DNA of 64,000 bases from Mesorhizobium sp. LSHC420B00 (GCF_000503055.1 NZ_AYVY01000001.1:537842-601841); one strand, 5' to 3'; positions 53,699 through 62,712 are shown, counted from the stretch's first letter. Numbers and translations are program-made. The notes: generated from the letters alone by a model not told the origin.

Positions 53699-54847
53699 CT
53701 ATCGAACGATCGGGCCGGCCGGCGTGCGGGTGAGCACTTCAGCACCCGCGTCGGTCAAAAGCACCGTGTTGGAGACGAAGTCATCGCCGCGACCGGTTCC
53801 CATCAGCCACGACAGGATGTGGAAGCTCATCCCGGTCTCGATCTCAAGGTCGGAATCGTGCCTCAAGCCGGTCACCGAATTGCCGCCGGTCCATGATGGC
53901 GGCTGGCCAGCGCCAACCAGGTAACCGCAGTGATGGCGGCGATAGTGGGAAAGACCGGCCTCGTCGGCGACGGCCTGCCAGGCGGCGTAGACATCGCGCG
54001 CCTTGGCGCCCGGCCGCAGCGCCTCGACGACAGCGTTGAACGCCTTGGCGGTCACCGCCGCCATTGTGGCGTCTTCGTCGCTTATGTGGCCGATGCGAAT
54101 GAGCCGGCCGAGCGGCGCGTGGTAGCGTGAGATGCAGCCGGACAGTTCGACGAAGACCGGCTCGCCCCTGCGGTAGATCCCGTCGCCCCAGGTCGTGTGC
54201 TCTTCACCCAGGCGCGCGGCCGGGCGGATGAACGGTCCGAAGCCCGGCGCATGACCGCCGGCGCGGATCATTGCCGCAACACATTGGGCGGCGACCTCCT
54301 GTTCGGAAGCGCCATCCGAGATCGCGGCGATCGCGGCACCGGCGGCGGCGTCCGTCACCTTTGCGGCGCGCCGCATCAGCACCTGTTCCTCGGCGCTCTT
54401 CACCCGCCGCATCTTGTCGATCAGACCGGAGACGTCGCTCCACTTGGCATCCGCTTGCATCTGGAGTGCTACGGCAAGTCCATGGCTAAGGCCGGCCGTC
54501 CAGTATTCGAGGCCGATCCGCTTGCTGGACAGGCCGAGCTCCGCAAGCACCCGCGCGGCAAGGTCGGCCGCCGTTTCGCTGTCGGAGTGGCCACGGAATT
54601 CCGCTGCCTTCACCCGCTTCTCGATGGTCACCTTTTCCATCGAGCGGGTGACCAGGACAGGTTTTCCCTGGAGCGGGACGATCAGCAGGTGAGGGGCAAA
54701 ATACCCCCAGTGATCGAGCCCGGTGAGATAGAAGACGTTCTCCGGCGAGGCGAAGACCGCCGCGTCGAGCTCACGCTCGGCCAGTGTAGTACGGACCTTG
54801 GCAAGGCGGCCGGCGATTTCGGCTTCGGAAAAGGGATTACGGTCCAT
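53699..54847 (-). CDS. M24 (pita-bread fold) hydrolase, non-metal-type, paralogue of the next gene
   Basis: This is a 382-residue protein of the M24 creatinase/prolidase fold: an N-terminal domain up to about 150, then the catalytic pita-bread domain. The canonical metal Asp pair is replaced: FVELSGCISRYHAPLGR has no SDxTR motif. This puts it with metal-independent members such as creatinase and the ectoine hydrolase EutD/DoeA. It lies between a DoeA-like gene and soxB, so its product may be the methylated amine that SoxBDAG oxidises. Creatinase (creatine to sarcosine and urea) is one possibility. Confidence 0.82.
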   Translation of the reverse strand: MDRNPFSEAEIAGRLAKVRTTLAERELDAAVFASPENVFYLTGLDHWGYFAPHLLIVPLQGKPVLVTRSMEKVTIEKRVKAAEFRGHSDSETAADLAARVLAELGLSSKRIGLEYWTAGLSHGLAVALQMQADAKWSDVSGLIDKMRRVKSAEEQVLMRRAAKVTDAAAGAAIAAISDGASEQEVAAQCVAAMIRAGGHAPGFGPFIRPAARLGEEHTTWGDGIYRRGEPVFVELSGCISRYHAPLGRLIRIGHISDEDATMAAVTAKAFNAVVEALRPGAKARDVYAAWQAVADEAGLSHYRRHHCGYLVGAGQPPSWTGGNSVTGLRHDSDLEIETGMSFHILSWLMGTGRGDDFVSNTVLLTDAGAEVLTRTPAGPIVR

Positions 54848-54921
54848 CGGGCGTCCTCGTGCTTGTTGCCGGCTTGGTGGCAGGCATGGTCTTTTCGGCA
54901 GCCGGCTTCCCGGCCGCCATG

Positions 54922-56112
54922 TCAATCGATAACGATGAGTTCGCGCGCCACATCGCAGAGGCGTTCGCCGCCGCGTTCCGTGACGACGAACGATTCCGAG
55001 ATGGCGATGCCGAAATCGTCGAGCCAAACGCCGGCCATGAAATGGAAGCACATCCCAGGCTGCATCTCGGTGGTGTCGCCGGGACGAAGGCTTGCGGTGC
55101 GTTCACCCCAATCGGGCGGGTATGCGAGCCCGACCGGATAGCCGACGCGGCTTTCCTTCTTCAGTCCGTTCCTCCGCAGGACTGCCTGCCAGACGGCTTC
55201 CACCTCTTCGGCGGTGTTGCCGGGGCGCGCCTTCTCGAGGCCAGCGTCGACGCCCTCGACGATCGCCTTGGCCATGTCGAGGATGGCTTGCCGCGGCTTG
55301 CCGAAATGTACCGTCCGGGTCAGGGCTGCATGATAGCGGCGGCGCACGCCGGCGATCTCCAGAATGGCGAGGCCGCTGTCCGGCAGCGGCGCGTCGGACC
55401 ACGTCAGATGCGGCGTGCTGGTGCCTTCGCCAACGGGCATCAGCGGACAGATCGCGGCATAGTCGCCGCCAGCTCCGGGCACGCCCATGATCTGTGCGTG
55501 ATAGATTTCCGCAATGACATGGTTCTGAGGCACACCGGGTCGCATTTTCTCGATGGCGCGGTTCATTGCATGCGTGCAGATCGCACCCGCCTCGCGGATC
55601 AGCACCAGCTCGGCTTCGGATTTCACCAGCCGCGCCCAATTGACGAGATCGTGGTTGTTGGCGAAGTGCGCGTCGGGCAGCCCCTCGACAAGGTGGGCGT
55701 GGCAGCGCGCAGTGTAATAATGCGCGTCCATCTCGACGCCGATGCGGGCCTTTCCCCAGCCGCGCGACCGGATCAGTTGCGCGAGTTCGTCATAAGGGTG
55801 TTCGACCGGCTGCTGCACCAGCCGTTCCGAGAACGGCACGATGTTTGTCTCGGGCAGGCCGGTGGTTAGGCGTGCGCTCTTGGCATCCTGCGCCCTGCCG
55901 AACCAGATCGGCCGGTCCTCCTCCAGATGGACGAGCACGCACTGCGGAACGTAGAACGACCATCCGTCATAGCCGGTCAGCCAGCACATGTTGGCTGGAT
56001 CCTGACAGACGACGAGATCGAAGCCGGCTTTTTGCATGCGTGTCTTCACGCCGGCCAGGCGCTGCCCATACTCCGCTTGCGTGAATGTCCCGAACTCGTT
56101 CGCGGTCGCCAC
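54922..56112 (-). CDS. doeA: DoeA/EutD-like ectoine hydrolase (M24 fold)
   Basis: This 396-residue protein resembles ectoine hydrolases of the M24 fold: WLTGYDGWSFYVPQCVLVHL, LVNWARLVKS, GVPGAGGDYAAI, and the long C-terminal GYPVGLAYPPDWGERTASLR with MCFHFMAGVWLDDFGIAISE. Ectoine hydrolase opens ectoine to N-acetyl-diaminobutyrate. The metal Asp pair is absent (ILEIAGVRRRYHAALTR), as in EutD. The GTG start at 56112, preceded by AGGCAGG, gives the usual length. No deacetylase (DoeB/EutE) is nearby. It may act on ectoine or on an N-methylated analogue. Confidence 0.75.
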   Translation of the reverse strand: MATANEFGTFTQAEYGQRLAGVKTRMQKAGFDLVVCQDPANMCWLTGYDGWSFYVPQCVLVHLEEDRPIWFGRAQDAKSARLTTGLPETNIVPFSERLVQQPVEHPYDELAQLIRSRGWGKARIGVEMDAHYYTARCHAHLVEGLPDAHFANNHDLVNWARLVKSEAELVLIREAGAICTHAMNRAIEKMRPGVPQNHVIAEIYHAQIMGVPGAGGDYAAICPLMPVGEGTSTPHLTWSDAPLPDSGLAILEIAGVRRRYHAALTRTVHFGKPRQAILDMAKAIVEGVDAGLEKARPGNTAEEVEAVWQAVLRRNGLKKESRVGYPVGLAYPPDWGERTASLRPGDTTEMQPGMCFHFMAGVWLDDFGIAISESFVVTERGGERLCDVARELIVID

Positions 56113-56171
56113 CGAAGTCCTGCCTTCTGGGTACGCTGTTGCCCTCTTGTAAATGGGCAAACCAGGCGAAA

Positions 56172-56181
56172 TTGTGCACAA
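56172..56181. promoter_or_regulatory. Candidate GntR operator 1 in divergent promoter region
   Basis: TTGTGCACAA is a perfect 10-base palindrome, the form bound by FadR-like GntR proteins (TnGTnnACnA). It lies 60 bases upstream of the DoeA-like start, between the two divergent operons. Confidence 0.5.
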
Positions 56182-56267
56182 CTCGACGTCAAGTTTGTTG
56201 GATAACTACGAATTAGCGCCGAATTTACATGGTTTCTATATCTCTGCTTGCGAAATGTCTAGGGCAG

Positions 56268-56275
56268 TTGTATAC
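56268..56275. promoter_or_regulatory. Candidate GntR operator 2
   Basis: TTGTATAC contains the palindrome GTATAC and sits about 80 bases before the binding-protein start. With site 1 it could let the GntR protein encoded at 59434 control both divergent operons. Confidence 0.35.
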
Positions 56276-56352
56276 GTCTGATCAAGCAGGCGTCGACCTC
56301 GAAGAAGGCCGCGCCCTGGGAACCATCCACAGTTGTTCAATGGGAGAAAAGC

Positions 56353-57222
56353 ATGCTCAAATCATCGATATCGCGCCGCATGGTCGTGAAAGCGGCTGCC
56401 TGCATCGCGCTCGCCGCGACGTCATTGACGTCGCTGTCCGCTCACGCGGAAACCACCCTCGAACGGGCCAAGAAGGACGGCTACATCCGCGTCGGTTTCG
56501 CCAACGAGGCGCCGTTCGGTTACGCCACGCCAGACGGCAAGCTGACCGGCGAAGCGCCGGAAGTCGCCAAGGCGGTGCTCGCCAAGATGGGCATACCGCA
56601 GGTCGACGGTGTTTTGACCGAATTCGGCTCGCTCATTCCGGGTCTCAAGGCCGGCCGCTTCGACATCATCGCCGCCGGCATGTTCATCACTCCGAAGCGC
56701 TGCGCTGAGATCAACTACTCCGAGCCGTCCTACGGCATCGGCGAGGCTATGCTGGTGGCAAAAGGCAATCCGAAAGGCATCAAGGATTTTTCCAGCATCA
56801 AGGACAATCCGGATCTCAAGCTTGCCGTGATGGCCGGCGCCGTCGAAGGCGGCTTCGCCAAGGAAGCGGGCGTTGCCGGTGGGCAGATCGTCTCCTTGCC
56901 CGACCAGTCCAGCCTGGTCGCCGCCGTCCAGTCGGGCCGCGCCGACGCTGCCGCACTGACCGCTCTTTCGATCGCGGACATGGCCAAGAAAGCCGACGGC
57001 GTCGAATCGACCAAGCCCTTCGGCGAGGTCGCCGGCAAGTCGGTGAAAGGTCATGGCGGCTTCGGCTTCCGCAAGGAAGACACCGACCTGCAGGAGGCGT
57101 TCAACGCCGAGCTGAAGAAGTTCCTCGGTTCGCCGGAGCATATCGCGCTGGTCGAGCCACTCGGCTTCGGCAAGGACTATCTCCCCAACAAGACGACCGC
57201 AGAGCTCTGTGCTGGCAAATAG
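56353..57222 (+). CDS. ehuB: EhuB-like ectoine/amino-acid ABC transporter binding protein
   Basis: This 289-residue periplasmic binding protein of the polar amino acid family has a signal peptide (SSISRRMVVKAAACIALAAT ending SAHA; the twin Arg may direct Tat export). It resembles ectoine/hydroxyectoine EhuB: YIRVGFANEAPFGY, GSLIPGLKAGRFDIIAAGMF, TPKRCAEINYSEP. A matching C-terminal TTAELCAGK is present. RBS GGGAGAAAAG precedes the ATG. It is the first gene of the uptake operon, facing the doeA-like gene. Confidence 0.85.
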   Translation: MLKSSISRRMVVKAAACIALAATSLTSLSAHAETTLERAKKDGYIRVGFANEAPFGYATPDGKLTGEAPEVAKAVLAKMGIPQVDGVLTEFGSLIPGLKAGRFDIIAAGMFITPKRCAEINYSEPSYGIGEAMLVAKGNPKGIKDFSSIKDNPDLKLAVMAGAVEGGFAKEAGVAGGQIVSLPDQSSLVAAVQSGRADAAALTALSIADMAKKADGVESTKPFGEVAGKSVKGHGGFGFRKEDTDLQEAFNAELKKFLGSPEHIALVEPLGFGKDYLPNKTTAELCAGK

Positions 57223-57235
57223 GTTCCCAACTGCT

Positions 57236-57261
57236 GGCGGCGCGAAAGCGCCGCCCTTTTT
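57236..57261 (+). terminator. Intrinsic terminator/attenuator between binding protein and permease
   Basis: GGCGGCGC and GCGCCGCC form a perfect 8-bp stem closed by a GAAA tetraloop, directly followed by CTTTTT. This is a classical intrinsic terminator, placed inside the operon. Partial read-through would give more binding protein than permease, the usual need of ABC importers. Confidence 0.85.
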
Positions 57262-57276
57262 CCCCGGGGGAATCGC

Positions 57277-58005
57277 ATGGGTATCCGTACGCTCGTTGCC
57301 ATGCTGGTCATCGCGCTCGTCGTGATCGGCGCCTTGGCAACACAGGAAAGCTACCGAATGTTCATGCCGGGGCTGCTGCAAGGCGCGGTCCTGACAGTCG
57401 AGATCGCCGTCCTCGGCAGCCTGCTCGCAATTATCATGGGCGTGCTTGCAGCACTTGCAAGGATGTACGGTCCAACGCCGCTCAGATGGCTGGCCACGGT
57501 TTATGTCGAGATCTTTCGCGGAACGTCGGCGCTGGTGCAATTGTTCTGGCTGTTTTTCGTCCTCCCGCAATTCGGCGTCACGATCAACGCGTTCGTGGTG
57601 GCAGTGCTCGCACTCGGCCTGAATGTCGGCGCCTACGGATCGGAGTGCGTGCGCGGCGCGATCCAGTCCGTCGCCCGCGGGCAGTGGGAAGCGTGTACGG
57701 CATTGAACATGAGCCGCCCACAGATGTTGCGCCGGATCATCCTGCCGCAGGCCTTTGTCGCGATGATCCCGCCCTGGGGCAATCTGTTCATCGAGCTTCT
57801 GAAATCGACAGCGCTGGTTTCGCTGATCACGCTTTCGGACCTCGCCTTCAAGGCGCAGCAAATGAACCAGAACACGTTCAAGACCATTCCGATCTTCACC
57901 CTCGTCCTTTTGATGTACCTGGCAATGTCGCTGGTTGTGACCATCGGCATGCGGCTTCTCGAAAGGCGGGCGTCGCTCGGACTGGCGCGGGGGAAGGCGG
58001 CATGA
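57277..58005 (+). CDS. ehuC: EhuC-like ABC transporter permease
   Basis: This 242-residue permease of the HisM/GlnP type has about five membrane helices, TVYVEIFRGTSALVQLFWLF, RGAIQSVARGQWEACTALNM and PQAFVAMIPPWGNLFIELLK, all shared with EhuC. The C-terminal permease partner overlaps its stop. It follows the intrinsic terminator. Confidence 0.85.
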   Translation: MGIRTLVAMLVIALVVIGALATQESYRMFMPGLLQGAVLTVEIAVLGSLLAIIMGVLAALARMYGPTPLRWLATVYVEIFRGTSALVQLFWLFFVLPQFGVTINAFVVAVLALGLNVGAYGSECVRGAIQSVARGQWEACTALNMSRPQMLRRIILPQAFVAMIPPWGNLFIELLKSTALVSLITLSDLAFKAQQMNQNTFKTIPIFTLVLLMYLAMSLVVTIGMRLLERRASLGLARGKAA

Positions 58006-58661
58006 TCTGGGATTGGGGATTTGCCCTGGAAATCCTGCCGGTGCTCGCCCGCGCCGCCATCATTTCCATCGAGGCGACGCTGATCGGTTTTGCGCTTGCG
58101 GCCTCGCTCGGCCTGGTGCTGGCGGTCGTCCGCATCGCCGTGCCATGGACCAGCTGGACGATTTCGGTGCTGGTCGAGCTGATCCGCTCGACCCCGCTGC
58201 TCATCCAGATATTCTTTCTCTATTTCGTCTTTCCGAAATTCGGTGTCGTGCTCGACGCCTTCACCGCCGGGGTGCTGGCCATCGGTATCCACTACGCCGC
58301 CTATTGCTCGGAGGTTTATCGCGCCGGTTTCGACAACATCCATCGCGGCCAGTGGGAAGCCTCGATCGCGCTCAATCTCTCGTCCTGGACGACGTTTCGC
58401 GACATCATCATCCCGCAGGCGATCCCGCCGATCGTTCCGGCGCTCGGCAATTATCTGGTGGCCTTGTTCAAGGAGACGCCGTTGCTTTCCGCAATCGCCG
58501 TGATGGAACTGATGCAGACTGCCAAGATCATCGGCTCCGAAACGTTCCGCTACACCGAGCCGATCACGCTGGTCGGCCTGTTTTTCCTTGCCATGAGCCT
58601 GGTTTCGGCGGCGCTCATCCGCTCCCTCGAAGAGCTGCTCAACCGGAGGACCACGCGATGA
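58002..58661 (+). CDS. ehuD: EhuD-like ABC transporter permease
   Basis: This 219-residue polar amino acid permease has ELIRSTPLLIQIFFLYFVFP, YRAGFDNIHRGQWEASIALN and PQAIPPIVPALGNYLVALFK. ATGA overlap with the upstream permease sets the start at 58002. It forms a heterodimer with EhuC-like. Confidence 0.85.
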   Translation: MIWDWGFALEILPVLARAAIISIEATLIGFALAASLGLVLAVVRIAVPWTSWTISVLVELIRSTPLLIQIFFLYFVFPKFGVVLDAFTAGVLAIGIHYAAYCSEVYRAGFDNIHRGQWEASIALNLSSWTTFRDIIIPQAIPPIVPALGNYLVALFKETPLLSAIAVMELMQTAKIIGSETFRYTEPITLVGLFFLAMSLVSAALIRSLEELLNRRTTR

Positions 58662-59437
58662 CGGAACAACCGATGGTCCGCTTCGACAATGTATCGAAAC
58701 GCTACGGCACGTTAACCGTTCTCGACGGGCTCAATCTCGAAATAGCGCGCGGCGAAAAAGTCTCCGTCATCGGTCCGTCGGGTTCGGGCAAGACGACGGT
58801 GTTGCGCATGCTGATGACGCTGGAAACGATCAATGACGGTGTCATCTGGGTCGAAGGCGAGCCGCTGACCCATATGGAGAGGAACGGCAAGCTTGTTCCC
58901 GCCGATCTCGCCCATATCCGTAAAATCCGCGCCAAGATCGGCATGGTGTTCCAGTCGTTCAACCTGTTTCCGCATATGACGGCGATGCAGAACTGCATCG
59001 AGGCGCCGATAACGGTGCTCGGCATGAAGCGGGCGGACGCCGAGGCAAGAGCGGCGGAGCTGCTGGAGCTGGTCGGTCTGGCCCAGAAGAAGGACCACTA
59101 TCCGTCACAGCTTTCCGGCGGCCAGCAGCAGCGTGTCGCCATCGCCAGGGCGCTTGCCATGCGGCCCAAGATCATGCTGTTCGACGAGGTGACGTCTGCG
59201 CTCGACCCGGAGCTTGTCGGCGAAGTGCTGCAGGTGATAAGGCAGATCGGCCGCGAGCATGATCTAACCATGCTGATGGTCACCCACCAGATGGGCTTCG
59301 CCAAGGAGTTTTCCGACCGCGTTTGCTTCTTCTATCAAGGCAAGATCTGCGAGCAGGGGCCGCCAAGCGAACTGTTTGGTGCTCCCAAGAACGAGCGGAC
59401 ACGGCAATTCCTGCACGCTGTCCTGGAGGCTGGGTGA
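58658..59437 (+). CDS. ehuA: EhuA-like ABC transporter ATPase
   Basis: This 259-residue ATPase has GPSGSGKTTVLRML, LSGGQQQRVAIARALAMR, IMLFDEVTSALDPE and the H-loop VTHQMGFA. This is the form of polar amino acid ATPases such as EhuA/GlnQ. The ATG at 58658 overlaps the EhuD-like stop, and its own stop overlaps the GntR start. Confidence 0.88.
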   Translation: MTEQPMVRFDNVSKRYGTLTVLDGLNLEIARGEKVSVIGPSGSGKTTVLRMLMTLETINDGVIWVEGEPLTHMERNGKLVPADLAHIRKIRAKIGMVFQSFNLFPHMTAMQNCIEAPITVLGMKRADAEARAAELLELVGLAQKKDHYPSQLSGGQQQRVAIARALAMRPKIMLFDEVTSALDPELVGEVLQVIRQIGREHDLTMLMVTHQMGFAKEFSDRVCFFYQGKICEQGPPSELFGAPKNERTRQFLHAVLEAG

Positions 59438-60177
59438 CGATCGAGACAAAGGCCAAGCCGCCCACGACGGTGACCGCCGCGCCGCCGCGCCCGCTCTCCG
59501 CGCGAGAGCGGTTCGAGCGCATCTACCGGATATTGCGCGACCGCATCTGTCTGCTCGTCTATGCGCCGGGAAGCCGTCTGTCCGAGGAAGAACTTGCCCA
59601 GGAATTCGAGATCAGCCGCACGCCGGTCCGGCGTGTCCTGGCGCGCCTTGAATCCGAGGGTCTGGTTCAATCCGTCCACGGCGTCGGCACGATCGTCACC
59701 GACGTCGATATCGAGGAATTGCAGCAGGTCTATCATTTGCGCCTGGAGCTGGCGCTCCTCGTCGGCAAGCTTTCACCGATCCCGCGCACGGCGGACGACC
59801 TCGACCGGATACGGGCGCTCATCGCGCGCTGCGATGCCGATATACTCAATCCCGACCAGCGCGCTTTCCTGCGCCTCAACATGGACTTCTTTTACGAGCT
59901 CACGGCGATGACCGGCAACCAGCCACTGCGCGAGATCAGCGAGCGCCTGTATTTTCAGGTTGCGCGCGTCGTCCTGAAGCTGATGCCGCAATTGGGCCTT
60001 GTCGAGGAATTCACCGCGTTCCGCCGCGAAATGGAAGAGGTCCTTGCCGCCGCCGAGATCGGCGACTGGGAGTCCATAGGGCACATAAGGCGGGCGCATA
60101 TCTCAATGAGCTTCCGCCGCATGATGCGCCATGCAGGCGAGGCGAATCTGGATAAAGCTACACAATCAGCCCCTTAA
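59434..60177 (+). CDS. GntR-family regulator (FCD type)
   Basis: This 247-residue regulator has a winged helix (about 35-95; SEEELAQEFEISRTPVRRVL) and an all-helical effector domain (about 105-235). It is translated with the transporter (GTGA overlap). By position it should control the divergent operons through sites at 56172 and 56268. Ectoine regulators in rhizobia are often of a different, MocR type (EnuR), so this cluster may be controlled by another signal. Confidence 0.9.
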   Translation: MTIETKAKPPTTVTAAPPRPLSARERFERIYRILRDRICLLVYAPGSRLSEEELAQEFEISRTPVRRVLARLESEGLVQSVHGVGTIVTDVDIEELQQVYHLRLELALLVGKLSPIPRTADDLDRIRALIARCDADILNPDQRAFLRLNMDFFYELTAMTGNQPLREISERLYFQVARVVLKLMPQLGLVEEFTAFRREMEEVLAAAEIGDWESIGHIRRAHISMSFRRMMRHAGEANLDKATQSAP

Positions 60178-60304
60178 GACTGGTGGACTGCCGTCGAGCT
60201 GGCTTCGTTTGCCAGGGAAAGCATGGCCGCCCGCCCCGATGCCGACAGAATTTGCCAGCACTGGGGATGACTAACGCCGTTCGATACTGCAGGTCCGCGC
60301 CGCC

Positions 60305-60736
60305 CTAAAGAGGATCCTCACTCGGTATGTTGGCGGGGTTCCAGACGACCTCCCACAGGTGTCCGTTCGGGTCGCGGAAGTATCCGGCATACCCGCCAAA
60401 GAACGTGTCCCGGGCAGGCCTGATGATCTCGGCTCCGGCACGGGCGGCCTCATCCATCACTTGATCGACTTCCTCGCGGCGCACAACGTTGTGGCCGATT
60501 GTGAACGAGGTCGAACTGATCGGCGCTTTGGGCAGGCCGGTGTCGTAGGCGAGGTCGTCCTGAGCCCAGATCGCGAGCTTCAACCCGCCGGACAGCGTGA
60601 AGAACGCGACGGCGCCATGCTCGAATTCGCGGCCGATGATCCCTTCCGTCGGCAAGCCGAGGCCGTCGCGGTAGAACACGAGGCAACTCTCGAGGTTGGC
60701 GACAGCGATCGTCAAAACCGAAATGCGCGGTTTCAT
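60305..60736 (-). CDS. VOC-family (glyoxalase-like) protein
   Basis: This 143-residue glyoxalase/bleomycin-resistance fold protein has ISVLTIAVANLESCLVFYRD and GGYAGYFRDPNGHLWEVVWN. The start at 60736 matches the family; upstream residues are not conserved-looking. It is transcribed with, or next to, an AraC regulator on the same strand. Substrate unknown. Confidence 0.9.
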   Translation of the reverse strand: MKPRISVLTIAVANLESCLVFYRDGLGLPTEGIIGREFEHGAVAFFTLSGGLKLAIWAQDDLAYDTGLPKAPISSTSFTIGHNVVRREEVDQVMDEAARAGAEIIRPARDTFFGGYAGYFRDPNGHLWEVVWNPANIPSEDPL

Positions 60737-60844
60737 GGCAGTCTCCTCTGGTTGTCGGAGACACCAGGATAAAGTCGGGCGACAGTGAAGACTTGAACAA
60801 AACGGCCAAAAGCGTGCCGCCAAGTCGAAGAACGCGCCGAGGTT

Positions 60845-61615
60845 TCACTCGCCGTGCAGCAGGTGATGAATCTGTCGCGGGGTGCTTCCTGTCAGGCGTC
60901 GGCTCTCGCGAACAAGATGCGCCTGGTCGGAATAGCCCGCCTCGGCTGCCAGGATGGCCGTAGTGCTGTTCGATTGGTTCGAAAGCCGCAGAAAGCGCTG
61001 GTAGCGGAGGATACGTTCAAGCGTCTTGGGGCCATAGCCGAAGCTCTCGTCGAAGCGCCGGCGCAACGTCCTTTCGCTCATCTCGAGGGCGCGCATCAAC
61101 CAAGGGACGAGAGGCGCGTCGGGTGGCGGAGCGCGCTCGATCAAGCGATATGCCGCCTGCATGGGAACGTCTGGGGCGTCGGAGGCCATCTCCTCGGCGA
61201 CGACCTGTTGGAGCGAGCAGGCCAGATCTTCGAGATTGTCGCTGGCGCGCACGCGGCTGGCGAGGCGCCGAGCTCGCGCTCCCCACAAATCGTCGAGCGA
61301 CAGCCGCTGACCGACCAGCTCGATTTGCGGCACGCCGAGCCATGCCGCCGCCGTGGCAGGATGGAAGCGCAAGCCGATCACGACCTCGTCCGCCGCTAGA
61401 ACCTCGGTCTGCGGCTCCTTGTCAGGTCCGGCAATTCGGAAGCTGCCTCCGATCCATTGCAGATCGATCGTTGCGTCGGGCATGACGACGATTGGCGGTG
61501 GGCCCGCCGGGTCCATTCGATGCACCCACACCGAAGCGAAGGTCCCGCGAAGCCGCGCCGACACTGGACGTTGCTGAAATGTGCCCGTTGCCTGCGCTGG
61601 GACGGGATCGCTCAT
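60845..61615 (-). CDS. AraC-family transcriptional regulator
   Basis: This 256-residue regulator has an N-terminal AraC-like sensor of the DUF6597 kind (PPPIVVMPDATIDLQWIGGS) and a C-terminal AraC helix-turn-helix pair (about 165-255, with MSERTLRRRFDESFGYGPKT and AAEAGYSDQAHLVRESRRLT). GGGGAG lies before the ATG at 61615. It may regulate the VOC gene just downstream of it. Confidence 0.9.
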   Translation of the reverse strand: MSDPVPAQATGTFQQRPVSARLRGTFASVWVHRMDPAGPPPIVVMPDATIDLQWIGGSFRIAGPDKEPQTEVLAADEVVIGLRFHPATAAAWLGVPQIELVGQRLSLDDLWGARARRLASRVRASDNLEDLACSLQQVVAEEMASDAPDVPMQAAYRLIERAPPPDAPLVPWLMRALEMSERTLRRRFDESFGYGPKTLERILRYQRFLRLSNQSNSTTAILAAEAGYSDQAHLVRESRRLTGSTPRQIHHLLHGE

Positions 61616-61906
61616 CTCGCTCCCCTTCGGATTAGCGGCGGTGAACCTACGGCGCAGCGGCTGCGCCCGGCCGTCGCTCGAGACAACAATCTGCACGACC
61701 GACAACGTCTGCCAATCGAGAACGGTTGCAAGAATCGGTTGTTTTCTTCCGGCCGGAACGAAGAGGGCAGATGAGGGGTGATGTCACGTGCATCGCCATC
61801 GGCAGCGCCGTTTGCTGCTCATACGTCGATGGCCGTTTTGTTCAATCCGGCAAGCGAGATACGTGCTTATCTTTCGGTGTCGTACATCACACGAGAGGTA
61901 TGCGTC

Positions 61907-62269
61907 ATGAGCAACAACAACGACCAACGGATCGACTACGTCGAATTCAACGTGAAAGACATTCAGCGGTCACGCGACTTCTACGGAAAGGCCTTCGGCT
62001 GGACCTTCACTGACTACGGCCCGCAATATTGCGAGTTCAACGACGGGCGCTTGTCAGGCGGCTTTGCGGCTGGCCCAGCGAGGTCCGGAGGAGGCCCGCT
62101 CGTCATTCTCTATGCCGATGATTTGCCGGCAACGGTCAAGCGTGTCGAGCAAGCGGGAGGCAAGATCGTCAGGCCGATTTATGGCTTCCCCGGCGGCCGG
62201 CGCTTTCATTTTGCGGACCCGGACGGTTACGAGCTAGCGGTTTACACCGAAGACGGCACCAAGGAATGA
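61907..62269 (+). CDS. VOC-family (glyoxalase-like) protein
   Basis: This 120-residue protein has VEFNVKDIQRSRDFYGKAFG and FPGGRRFHFADPDGYELAVY, the paired-beta-alpha glyoxalase fold. GAGAGG precedes the ATG at 61907. Its stop overlaps the DoxX gene start. Confidence 0.9.
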   Translation: MSNNNDQRIDYVEFNVKDIQRSRDFYGKAFGWTFTDYGPQYCEFNDGRLSGGFAAGPARSGGGPLVILYADDLPATVKRVEQAGGKIVRPIYGFPGGRRFHFADPDGYELAVYTEDGTKE

Positions 62270-62631
62270 TCGCGGTCCTCCACCACCTCGGAGTGGTTTT
62301 GCTCGGCGGCGTCTTTATCTGGGCAGGCGCCGAGCATTTCCTCAGATTCCGGGCGATTGCAGCGTCCCTGGCCGAACGGGGCTTTCCTGCTCCCAAGCCT
62401 CTTCTCGCGGCCGGATCGGTGCTTGAGATCGGCGGCGGCTTTTGCCTCGCAACGGGCCTTGGTGGACCCTTTCCCGCCGCAGCTTTGGCCGTCTTCACCA
62501 TCGCGGCGTCTTTCATGGCGCTCAATTTCTGGCGCTACAGCGGCTATGAACGCGAAGCCCTTCGTACCGGCTTCACCATCAATGTTGCCGTCTTGGGCGG
62601 GTTGATTGTCGCCGCGACCACTAGCCTGTGA
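62266..62631 (+). CDS. DoxX-family membrane protein
   Basis: This 121-residue protein has four membrane helices and the DoxX features FIWAGAEHFLRF and the GG-rich GSVLEIGGGFCLATGLGG. Members of this family are linked to sulfur redox or membrane stress. Translationally coupled to the VOC gene by ATGA. Confidence 0.9.
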   Translation: MIAVLHHLGVVLLGGVFIWAGAEHFLRFRAIAASLAERGFPAPKPLLAAGSVLEIGGGFCLATGLGGPFPAAALAVFTIAASFMALNFWRYSGYEREALRTGFTINVAVLGGLIVAATTSL

Positions 62632-62712
62632 TCATCGTTTCGAGGCGGCGGCTTCGTCTTCATCTGCCATCAGCCGCCGGTCGTTGGCGATCCGTGTCTT
62701 TGCAGCATTCGC

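Noticed and set aside
48690..60177. Cluster considered as the standard ectoine degradation locus
   Set aside because: The deacetylase, diaminobutyrate transaminase and EnuR-type regulator are missing and sarcosine oxidase is not part of that pathway.
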